This document shows positions 44,953-53,025 of a stretch of 64,000 nt of DNA, piece by piece. This DNA is from Treponema pedis (GTDB lineage: Bacteria > Spirochaetota > Spirochaetia > Treponematales > Treponemataceae), in NCBI RefSeq assembly GCF_017161325.1, contig NZ_CP045670.1, positions 620,001 through 684,000 on the forward strand, read 5' to 3'. Every line of letters begins with the position of its first letter. The first letter of the stretch is position 1. Under the pieces are notes generated by a model, which saw nothing but the letters and a program-made list of their open reading frames with translations, was not told where the DNA came from and ran no database searches. A program made the translations under genes and the position numbers.

Positions 44953-46587
44953 ATGCCGGAAATAATTTTACAAAATGTAACAAAACGATGGGGAAAATTT
45001 TACGGAGCCGATAATTTAAATTTAACTATAGAAAATAATTCCTTTGTTACCTTATTAGGGCCTTCAGGCTGCGGTAAAACCACTACATTAAGAATGATAG
45101 CCGGTCTTGAAACTCCTACTTCCGGAAAAATAATCATAGACGGAGAAACTGTTTTTGACAGTGAACGGGGAATAAATGTTCCTGCAAATAAGCGCAAAGC
45201 GGGTTTTTTATTTCAAAATTACGCGCTATGGCCTAATATGACCGTATATGAAAATATCAGCTTCGGTTTAAAAAACATAAAAGAAGAAAAGCCCGTTTAT
45301 GCTTTTGAAATTAAAAACATAGATAAAATAAAAAAAATCCTTCAACAACCTGAAAAACTGATGAAAATCATTTCAGAGCAAAAAACTTCCGAAAATGAAA
45401 AAAAAGTTTTATTAAAAATTATAGATACCTTTACCGTTTCAATTTATACAGCCAAAACTTTAATGAACTTCAAATTGGAAAAAGACGGTGCCGATTTGCA
45501 GGAAAAAATAACAAAACTAACAGCGGATTTGGATTTAAAACGTCAATCCTATTTGGAAAAATATAATAAACAGCACATTAACATAAATGAAAATTACGAG
45601 CTGGTAGATGCCAATAATAAAATTTTAATTCAAAACAGAAAACTCGATAAAGAGGAAATAGATTTAATAGTAAGAAAAGTCGCCCGTATTGTAAAAATCG
45701 GAATGTTTATGGATAGATACCCAAATGAACTTTCAGGCGGACAGCAACAAAGAGTTGCAATTGCAAGAACACTTGCCCCCGGCCCTAAAGTTTTATTTAT
45801 GGATGAACCTTTATCAAACCTCGACGCAAAGCTGCGACTTGAAATGCGCAGCGAGCTTCAAAGATTGCACTTAGATACCAATGCTACATTTATTTATGTT
45901 ACACATGACCAATCCGAAGCAATGACACTTGCAACTAAAATATGTCTTATGGATAACGGCACAATACAACAATATAATACACCGCTTGAAATATACGAAA
46001 ATCCCGTTAATTTATTTACAGCGGACTTTGTCGGAAATCCTTCAATAAATTTTATAGAAGCAAAGGGAGAATATACTTCCGACGGAAGTTTTAATCTTTT
46101 GTGCTTTGATAATATTCCCTTTATATTCAGACCTGCCAACAAGATAAACTATGATGAATGGTTTTTACATACTGAAAAAGAAATTAAAGAAATACAATAT
46201 GAAGAAGATAAAAGAGCCGAATTAAACGGAAAAGAAAATAAGATTTTTCCGTTTAAATACAATATTCAAAAAGTACAAGACGATGAATTAAATACAACCG
46301 AAAATAAACCTGCCCTTAAATCGGATTTTGTTTTAGGGGTAAGACCCGAATTTATAAAAATACACGAAAACGGCTGTTTAAGCGGTTTTATATACAGTTC
46401 AATGCCCACGGGTATGGAAACAACCGTTAAAATAAAAACCGGGAATTATTTACTGACTGCCGTTGTTTTTTTAAATATTGTTTATAAAATAGGCGAAGAA
46501 ATTAAATTCGATATTTTAACGGATAAAATAATGTTATTTTCCGCTTCAAGCCAGCGGCTTATATCATTAGGAAAACTCGAAAAATAA
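44953..46587 (+). CDS. ABC transporter ATPase with a large internal insertion
   Basis: A 544-residue ATPase of the FbpC/PotA type: Walker A GPSGCGKTT (36-44), Q-loop Gln88 (FQNYALWPN), signature LSGGQ (260-264), Walker B VLFMDEP (280-286), a C-terminal TOBE-like domain. Between Q-loop and signature lie about 170 residues instead of about 50, so roughly 120 extra residues, Lys/Glu-rich and probably helical or coiled coil (about 112-235), sit in the helical subdomain that touches the permease. A second Lys/Glu-rich insertion lies near 400-450. Either could be a regulatory element specific to this system. Confidence 0.9.
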   Translation: MPEIILQNVTKRWGKFYGADNLNLTIENNSFVTLLGPSGCGKTTTLRMIAGLETPTSGKIIIDGETVFDSERGINVPANKRKAGFLFQNYALWPNMTVYENISFGLKNIKEEKPVYAFEIKNIDKIKKILQQPEKLMKIISEQKTSENEKKVLLKIIDTFTVSIYTAKTLMNFKLEKDGADLQEKITKLTADLDLKRQSYLEKYNKQHININENYELVDANNKILIQNRKLDKEEIDLIVRKVARIVKIGMFMDRYPNELSGGQQQRVAIARTLAPGPKVLFMDEPLSNLDAKLRLEMRSELQRLHLDTNATFIYVTHDQSEAMTLATKICLMDNGTIQQYNTPLEIYENPVNLFTADFVGNPSINFIEAKGEYTSDGSFNLLCFDNIPFIFRPANKINYDEWFLHTEKEIKEIQYEEDKRAELNGKENKIFPFKYNIQKVQDDELNTTENKPALKSDFVLGVRPEFIKIHENGCLSGFIYSSMPTGMETTVKIKTGNYLLTAVVFLNIVYKIGEEIKFDILTDKIMLFSASSQRLISLGKLEK

Positions 46588-46620
46588 TTTATCCGAACCT
46601 TACAAAATACATTCCCTTAC

Positions 46621-46662
46621 ATTTACAATATAAAATTGCAATATTAATTTTATATTGTAAAT
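46621..46662. repeat. 16-bp perfect inverted repeat upstream of pepF
   Basis: ATTTACAATATAAAAT (46621-46636) and its exact complement (46647-46662) flank a 10-nt spacer. It is A/T-rich and lacks a T tract, so not a typical terminator. It lies between the ABC ATPase stop and the pepF promoter and could be a regulator binding site. Confidence 0.75.
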
Positions 46663-46709
46663 AAAATACACGGAACCGGCGGGCGTTTTATAATTATGTT
46701 CTTATAACA

Positions 46710-46738
46710 TTGACATAAAAGACTTTCTTTTATATACT
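46710..46738 (+). promoter_or_regulatory. promoter of pepF
   Basis: TTGACA (46710-46715), 17-bp spacer, TATACT (46733-46738): perfect -35 and 5 of 6 at -10, optimal spacing. A leader of about 30 nt with GGAGAG precedes ATG 46775. Confidence 0.8.
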
Positions 46739-46774
46739 TCTATTCGTAAAGATTTAATTAAGGAGAGATAGAGT

Positions 46775-48505
46775 ATGAATAACAACTCTTCGGTAAAGAG
46801 TTTACCTCTTGTTCCGTTTAAAGAAATGCCTTATACCCGCCCGGATATGAAGGCAATAGAAAAAAGGTTTGAAGAAGCGTTGAAAAAATTTAAAAGCGCA
46901 TCTTCCGTACAAACCCAAATTGAAGCAATTGATGATGTACAAAACATTAACAGAGAATTCTCCACAATGGCTTCACTTGCATCGGTCAGATATACAATAG
47001 ATACCCGCGACGAATTTTACAGCAAAGAAAACGATTTTTTCGATGAAACCGGCCCGCTGTTTTCAAAACTCTCAAATGAATTCAGCAAAGAAATGGTTAA
47101 GTCAAAATTCCGTTCCGAACTTGAAAAAGAATTCGGCCATCAAATTTTCGATTTAACGGAGCTTTCTTTAAAAGTTTTCAGTCCCGAAATTATGGAGGAA
47201 TTGCAAACCGAAAACAAACTTACCAGCAAGTACAGCAAACTTATTGCATCGGCTCAAATCGAATTTCAGGGAGAAAAAAGAACACTTTCGCAACTGGCCC
47301 CCTTTATGCAAAATATGGATAGAGAGGTAAGAAAGGCTGCGGCAAAGGCTTATTACAGTTTCTTTGAAGAAAATGAAGCCGAGTTCGATTCAATTTACGA
47401 TGAACTTGTAAAAATAAGAACAAAAATTGCACACAAACTCGGTTATAAAAATTTCGTTCAGCTGGGTTACGACAGATTAAGCCGTACGGAATATAATTCG
47501 GAAATGACTGCAAAATACCGAAAGCAAATTTATGAATTGATTGTGCCTATTGCCGAAAAATTACGCAAAAGACAGCAAAAACGCTTAAAACTTGACACAA
47601 TGTACTATTACGATTCAGGGTTAAATTACTTAACGGGAAATGCCGTACCGCAGGGAGAACCCGATTGGATAGTAGAGCAGGCAAAAAAAATGTATGCCGA
47701 GTTATCGCCTGAAACCGATGAATTTTTTACGATGATGACAAAGTACGGTCTTATGGATTTACTTTCCACAAAGGGTAAATCAAGTGGAGGGTATTGCACG
47801 GGCTTCCCCATGTACAAGGTTCCGTTTATTTTTGCAAACTTTAATAAAACTCAACATGATGTTGAAGTTATGACTCACGAAGCTGGTCATGCCTTTCAAG
47901 CCTATCAAAGCCGAAATGCACGCTTACTCGAATACGGCTGGCCTACTCTTGAGGCATGCGAAATTCATTCTATGAGTATGGAATTTTTTACATGGCCGTG
48001 GATGGAACTTTTTTTTAAACATCAAACCGAAAAATTTAAATTTACTCATCTTTCCGGAGCCTTGGAATTTTTACCTTACGGCGCAACGGTTGACGAGTTT
48101 CAGCACTGGGTATACGAAAACCCGGAAGCAACTCCTGCGGAGCGCAAAGCGGAATGGCATAAAATCGAGTTAAAGTATAAACCCTCCATAAATTACGGTG
48201 ATAATGATTATTTAAATCGCGGAGGATTTTGGATTAAACAGGGCCATATTTTTGCTTCGCCTTTCTATTATATCGACTATACTCTTGCACAAGTATGCGC
48301 ATTACAATTTTGGGTAAAATCCAACAACGATAGAAAAACCGCTTGGGAAGATTATCTTAGACTATGCAAGGCGGGCGGCAGTATGCCTTTCCTGGAATTA
48401 TTAAAACTTGCAAATTTAAAAAATCCGTTTGAAGAAGGCTGTATTGCCTCGGTTACCCCCGAATGTGAAAAGTGGCTTGATACGGTAGAAGATGAAAAAC
48501 TTTAA
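46775..48505 (+). CDS. pepF: M3 family oligoendopeptidase (PepF-type)
   Basis: A 576-residue cytoplasmic zinc endopeptidase of family M3. The zinc motif HEAGH is present in EVMTHEAGHAFQAYQ, with the downstream Glu ligand in LEACEIHSMSMEF (E-x-x-x-x-x pattern after the helix). It cleaves peptides of moderate length, useful to an organism that ferments amino acids and peptides. ATG 46775 follows GGAGAG. It is a single-gene unit ending at a bidirectional terminator. Confidence 0.94.
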   Translation: MNNNSSVKSLPLVPFKEMPYTRPDMKAIEKRFEEALKKFKSASSVQTQIEAIDDVQNINREFSTMASLASVRYTIDTRDEFYSKENDFFDETGPLFSKLSNEFSKEMVKSKFRSELEKEFGHQIFDLTELSLKVFSPEIMEELQTENKLTSKYSKLIASAQIEFQGEKRTLSQLAPFMQNMDREVRKAAAKAYYSFFEENEAEFDSIYDELVKIRTKIAHKLGYKNFVQLGYDRLSRTEYNSEMTAKYRKQIYELIVPIAEKLRKRQQKRLKLDTMYYYDSGLNYLTGNAVPQGEPDWIVEQAKKMYAELSPETDEFFTMMTKYGLMDLLSTKGKSSGGYCTGFPMYKVPFIFANFNKTQHDVEVMTHEAGHAFQAYQSRNARLLEYGWPTLEACEIHSMSMEFFTWPWMELFFKHQTEKFKFTHLSGALEFLPYGATVDEFQHWVYENPEATPAERKAEWHKIELKYKPSINYGDNDYLNRGGFWIKQGHIFASPFYYIDYTLAQVCALQFWVKSNNDRKTAWEDYLRLCKAGGSMPFLELLKLANLKNPFEEGCIASVTPECEKWLDTVEDEKL

Positions 48506-48528
48506 TACATTTAAGCTGCGGATATAAC

Positions 48529-48568
48529 AAAAAACGGTAACTTGATATTTTAAGTTTACCGTTTTTTT
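48529..48568. terminator. bidirectional terminator between pepF and DUF805 gene
   Basis: AAAAAACGGTAACTT (48529-48543) pairs with AAGTTTACCGTTTTTT (48552-48567) with one bulged base. The arms give T tracts on the plus strand (48562-48568) and A/T tract on the minus strand, serving both convergent genes. Confidence 0.75.
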
Positions 48569-48577
48569 AATTTATCT

Positions 48578-48928
48578 TTATTCTTCAGCCTTAGGGTCGG
48601 GACCGAATTCATTCTCGCCCTCCATACCCTTTTTAGCCATCAAAATAATCATCCATATCGGACCTACTATAGGAATAAGCCCTATAAATATCCAATACCA
48701 TTCTTTACCTATATCATGTAATCTTCTTACCGTAACTGCAAGGGAGGGTAAAAATAAGGCTAAAGCATATAAGCTTCCAAGAATAGTCCCCGTTCCTAAA
48801 ACAAAATCGATACCCGATAGCACAACTTCAAAAATCGAATTGAATAATACGAACATCCAATATTCTTTTCTTCGTGCACGGCCCTCAAATACTACATACT
48901 TTTTAAGTACATCCAAATAGTACTTCAT
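48578..48928 (-). CDS. DUF805 inner-membrane protein
   Basis: A 116-residue membrane protein with three to four helices and the DUF805 pattern: VLKKYVVFEGRARRKEYWMFVLFN at the start, LFLPSLAVTVRRLHDIGKEWYW in the middle and a polar C-terminus. The family (E. coli YhaH/YhaI) is widespread but has no firm function. ATG 48928 is preceded by AGGAG. It converges on pepF. Confidence 0.92.
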   Translation of the reverse strand: MKYYLDVLKKYVVFEGRARRKEYWMFVLFNSIFEVVLSGIDFVLGTGTILGSLYALALFLPSLAVTVRRLHDIGKEWYWIFIGLIPIVGPIWMIILMAKKGMEGENEFGPDPKAEE

Positions 48929-49127
48929 AGTTTAAAATCTCCTTCTCCTGACAAAGTTTTAAATACAATTCCGCAAATTAATACTTTTCAGTATTATATC
49001 GCCCGCCTTTTTAAATGTCAAGAGATTAATACAAAACTTAAAAATACTTTATCATCTTTTTAAATTTTACAGTTTACCGTTTCTTTATACTCTAAAGATT
49101 TTATAAATAAAACCGAAATTGAATATA

Positions 49128-50138
49128 ATGAAAGCTTTCACATATAAACTGTTTTTCTTTTTACTCTGTTTTTCGGTTTTGCAGGCGGAATCACACGATG
49201 TTCAAATAAATTCTTCCGAAAATTTTATGCCTTCAAAATGGAATCCTATTTTTCCTCTATATATGTTTATCGAAAATCTGCCGCCTCAAACAACGGAAAA
49301 AATTTATACCGTAAAAACAAAAAAAGAAGTCGATGATGAAATGTGTTTTGATGAATCCAAATTGCAATCCGTTTTACTGAACAACGATGTATTCGCTCTT
49401 TACGGAAAACCGAATGCCTACACAATGGGCATATTGGGAAGATACTCGGTAGAAGATTTGGAACCTATTATGAATGAATTTGTAAAAATGTACGATGAAG
49501 CAAATCGGGAAAGAGGTGTTATTCCCGCATTTTATATTATATACGGGACATGCTGGCCAGGCGGCGATATAGGTATTCTTCCTCATTCTACAATAAAAAA
49601 ATACATTGAATTTGCGGCTGAAAGAGGCTGGTATGTTTATATTGACCATCAAATAGGCAAATATACGGTCGAACAGGCTATGAATGCAATTCTTCCTTTT
49701 TTAAAATATCCGAATGTTCACTTGGCTCTTGACCCTGAATGGCATACCACACAGCCGATGAAAATTATCGGCTCCGTAACCGCGGAGGAAATAAATAAAG
49801 CACAAAGTATGATGAGTACCTACATAAAGGAAAATAATATTTCCGGCAACAGAATGCTGGTAATCCATCAGTTTAATGCAATAATGATAAAAAACAGACA
49901 TAATGTAAAATCGAACTATGAACGGGTTCAGCTCATTCATTGTGCGGACGGCTTCGGTTCTCCTCAATTAAAAAAAGAATCTTATGCATACAATGCCGCC
50001 GCTAAAAATATGCCGTTAAAGTCATTTAAACTTTTTTTAAAACCTACGGTTGCAGGAGCCGGATACGATTGGCCATTAATGACAGCTGAAGAGGTGTTTA
50101 AATTAAATCCGCGCCCGTATTTGGTAATGTATCAATAA
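49128..50138 (+). CDS. secreted TIM-barrel-like protein of unknown function
   Basis: About 336 residues from ATG 49128; a TTG nine bases upstream is open but unlikely. A signal peptide (to about residue 22, ending VLQAES) is present. The pattern FALYGKPNAYTMGILG, PAFYIIYGTCWPGGD, GWYVYIDHQIGKYT, VHLALDPEWH and RMLVIHQFN resembles a family of secreted proteins in Gram-positive bacteria with alternating beta/alpha units, each ending in acidic or His residues, as in a glycosidase-like barrel. The Asp-Glu pair in LDPEW and the His in IHQF look catalytic. The substrate is unknown. No ribosome site was seen. Confidence 0.6.
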   Translation: MKAFTYKLFFFLLCFSVLQAESHDVQINSSENFMPSKWNPIFPLYMFIENLPPQTTEKIYTVKTKKEVDDEMCFDESKLQSVLLNNDVFALYGKPNAYTMGILGRYSVEDLEPIMNEFVKMYDEANRERGVIPAFYIIYGTCWPGGDIGILPHSTIKKYIEFAAERGWYVYIDHQIGKYTVEQAMNAILPFLKYPNVHLALDPEWHTTQPMKIIGSVTAEEINKAQSMMSTYIKENNISGNRMLVIHQFNAIMIKNRHNVKSNYERVQLIHCADGFGSPQLKKESYAYNAAAKNMPLKSFKLFLKPTVAGAGYDWPLMTAEEVFKLNPRPYLVMYQ

Positions 50139-50147
50139 AGCTAATCA

Positions 50148-50176
50148 TTGCGTTTTTATCGTTATTATAGTATACT
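50148..50176 (+). promoter_or_regulatory. promoter of the AddB/AddA genes
   Basis: TTGCGT (50148-50153), 17-bp spacer, TATACT (50171-50176). The -10 is strong, the -35 weak. A leader of about 25 nt with GGGAG precedes ATG 50204. Confidence 0.5.
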
Positions 50177-50203
50177 TCCACAATAATTTTCGGGAGAATA
50201 TTT

Positions 50204-53014
50204 ATGAACTTAATTGAAAAAACGCTAAAAAAATACGGAAGCGATTTAAACAATGTTTTCGTATTTCCCTCAAGAATAAGCGCAATGCTTTGGTTCCAAA
50301 AATCTCCGGCGGTTACCGGTCTGAAAACAATCCCGGCCGAAAATTATATTTCATGGGATAATTTTAAAGAACATAATCTTGTTTCGGACTCGGAAAATCT
50401 TACACCCGTTTCAAATACTATACGCAGTATTTTTGCAAATTATATTTGCGGTAAAAATGCCGAAGAAGCGAAAAAAGAAAAACCTCTTTTCAGTTCAATT
50501 ATTCCCGCCGAATATGCGGAAAACAGTTCCGTCTTTTCCGAATGGCTTGCAGGGGTTTTACCGCAGTTGGACCATTTTGAAAAACGGTATATAAATAATA
50601 TTTTTAAACTTGCAAACGATTCCGGAACAAACGACTATCTTCTTTTAAAAAAACTCTATTCGGAATTTTTAAAAGGCAACAAACTCTTTGAGCCCTCATG
50701 GCTTTCATCGAAATTTTTTCCAAAAGAAAAAAAGTATGTAATTATCTATCCCGAATTGATGGAAGACTTTTCCGAATATGCGGATTTGTTAAAATCCTGT
50801 AAAGAAATATCTTTTATACATTGCAGAGATTTTAATTCTAAAAAAAATTATGCGGATATTTATGAAAACTCGGGAAGCGAATTACACGCCGCCGTTTTAC
50901 AAATAGAAAGATTGCTTTCAAACGATATTCCGCCTTCCGATATTGCGGTAAGCGTTCCGGATATTGAAAATTATTCCGCTTATATTAAAAGAGAATTTGA
51001 ACTTCGCGGTATTCCTATAGAATTCCGCTCAGGCTTTAAACTCGGAAGCGAGCAGGCGGGAAAAATATTTTCCCTCATTTATAATTGCGTACAAAATAAT
51101 TTTGCATTTGAGTTTATTAAACCGGTTATTTTAAATAATCATATTCCGTGGAAAGATAAAACCGGTGTTCAGGCATTGATACAATACGGTGTAAAAAACA
51201 ATTGTGCCGTATCGTGGAAAGAATCTTCACAGGATATATCTTATAAAAATATTTGGATTGAATCATTTAAAACAAACTATGAAAAAACCGAAGAGGAAGT
51301 TTTTTTAAAAGAAAAGGCAAAAAATTGGTTTTATAAATTTTATTATGCCGCAAAAAAACTATGTAAATCGAAAACCTTTGAAGAATTGCAAAAAAATTAT
51401 TTTATATTTAGAGAAGACTGTATAAATGTTTCCGAATTTTCCGAAAAAGACAATGCCATTTTAGGGCGCTGTCTTTCTTCCCTTAAAGAGCTTACTTCGC
51501 TGGAAAAAAAATTTAAAGATTATATGCCGAATGATAAATTAAATTTTTTTGTTTCACAGCTCGAAAAAGAAATTTATGTTCCGCAAAATACGGGCTGCGC
51601 CGTAAGCATTTTTCCGTACAGGGTTGCGGCCGGAACGCCCTTTACATATCATTTTATTTTAAATTGCAGTCAAAAACATACAAATATTATTTATAATAAA
51701 CTTTCATTTTTACGTAAAGACAAACGTGAAGAATTGGGTGTTTATGAAACCGACGCATCTTCTTATTTTTTTGCAGCTTATGCCGAATCCGAAAATTGTA
51801 TTTTCAGTTTTGCAGAGCAAAGTTTTTCAGGATATTTAATAATAAACGGATTTTTTGATACCGAAAATGAAGAAACGGAAAAAGAAAAAGCGGGAGAAAA
51901 ATTAAACGAGTTACTGTTTTTCGACTCATTTAAAAATGAAGACAATGCCGAAAAAAAAGAAACCGTTTATAAAACGCAAAAAGAAGGAGCCGGTATTGAA
52001 AATCTTTTTAAATATACAAAAAAGTTTTCATATTTGGAAAATGAATATTCAAACAGGTCAAAAAAATTAACCGAACATATTGCAAAGACAAAATTAAAAA
52101 ATAATTCTGTAAAGGTAAGTCAAAGCGATTTAAAAAAATTTTATGAATGCCCCGTTTTTTGGTTTTTAAGCAATGTACTCGCCGTATATCCCGAAGAGTA
52201 TGATGCTGCGATTTTCGATTCCAGAGATATAGGAAATCTATGCCACGAAGTTTTAGAAAAATTATATAAAGAAATAAAAAAAACGGACAACTGTTTTAAT
52301 AAAGAACATATAGAAACATATAAATCGATTGCGGAAAAAGAAATAGAACAAATTACCGAAAATTACGCCGATTTTCGAGGAGCATTGGCAAAACCTTTTA
52401 TTCAATCTTTAAAACAGCGTATTCTTTATGCAGTTGAATTTGTTTTAAAAACCGACTCCGAACTGCTAAACGGTTATTCTCCCGATTGGATAGAAGAATG
52501 GATTGAAACCGATTGCGAAGGAATTTTATACCGCGGCAAAATCGACAGAGCGTCTTTTCCTCCCGATGAACGAAGTGCCGTTATAATAGACTATAAAACA
52601 AATTCTATGCCGGCCTTTTCTTCTTACGGAAATAAAGATGACGACGATATCGAACTTACCGATTTTCAAATACCGATGTACATATTTCTTGCAGAAACAA
52701 AACTCTTACAAAACAAAAAACAAAAAGAAGGAAACTCATTAAGCGAAATCGAACATGCATGGTTTTTAAGTTTTGTACAGCAAAAAATAAATAAAGTAGT
52801 TAACGACAATACGGTTATAGAAGTTAACCGCAAAGGCAAAGAAAAAACACGCAAAGAATTTCAATCTGTAATAGACACGTTTATTCTATATGCGGAACAT
52901 TTTGCAGAATGCGTACATAATGAAAATTTTACTAAAACAAAAAACGTTACCTTTGAAAATTGTTCGGCTTGCAGTTTAAAAAACGTTTGCAGAACTGTTT
53001 ATTCCGTAAAATAA
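50204..53014 (+). CDS. addB: AddB-type helicase/nuclease subunit
   Basis: A 936-residue protein with the AddB/RexB layout: a helicase-like N-terminal half without Walker A, and a C-terminal Cas4-like PD-(D/E)XK nuclease (KVSQSDLKKFYECPVFWFL, GNLCHEVLEKLY, GKIDRASF, AVIIDYKTNS, DFQIPMYIF). Iron-sulfur cysteines are the Cys of YECPV and the C-terminal CSACSLKNVC set. With AddA it forms the double-strand-break resection nuclease that loads RecA, the AddAB counterpart of RecBCD. It lies 11 nt before addA. ATG 50204 follows GGGAG. Confidence 0.88.
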   Translation: MNLIEKTLKKYGSDLNNVFVFPSRISAMLWFQKSPAVTGLKTIPAENYISWDNFKEHNLVSDSENLTPVSNTIRSIFANYICGKNAEEAKKEKPLFSSIIPAEYAENSSVFSEWLAGVLPQLDHFEKRYINNIFKLANDSGTNDYLLLKKLYSEFLKGNKLFEPSWLSSKFFPKEKKYVIIYPELMEDFSEYADLLKSCKEISFIHCRDFNSKKNYADIYENSGSELHAAVLQIERLLSNDIPPSDIAVSVPDIENYSAYIKREFELRGIPIEFRSGFKLGSEQAGKIFSLIYNCVQNNFAFEFIKPVILNNHIPWKDKTGVQALIQYGVKNNCAVSWKESSQDISYKNIWIESFKTNYEKTEEEVFLKEKAKNWFYKFYYAAKKLCKSKTFEELQKNYFIFREDCINVSEFSEKDNAILGRCLSSLKELTSLEKKFKDYMPNDKLNFFVSQLEKEIYVPQNTGCAVSIFPYRVAAGTPFTYHFILNCSQKHTNIIYNKLSFLRKDKREELGVYETDASSYFFAAYAESENCIFSFAEQSFSGYLIINGFFDTENEETEKEKAGEKLNELLFFDSFKNEDNAEKKETVYKTQKEGAGIENLFKYTKKFSYLENEYSNRSKKLTEHIAKTKLKNNSVKVSQSDLKKFYECPVFWFLSNVLAVYPEEYDAAIFDSRDIGNLCHEVLEKLYKEIKKTDNCFNKEHIETYKSIAEKEIEQITENYADFRGALAKPFIQSLKQRILYAVEFVLKTDSELLNGYSPDWIEEWIETDCEGILYRGKIDRASFPPDERSAVIIDYKTNSMPAFSSYGNKDDDDIELTDFQIPMYIFLAETKLLQNKKQKEGNSLSEIEHAWFLSFVQQKINKVVNDNTVIEVNRKGKEKTRKEFQSVIDTFILYAEHFAECVHNENFTKTKNVTFENCSACSLKNVCRTVYSVK

Positions 53015-53025
53015 AGGAAATAAAG

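Noticed and set aside
46621-46662. Inverted repeat as a terminator of the ABC operon
   Set aside because: The arms are A/T-rich and no T tract follows, so it is listed as a repeat instead.
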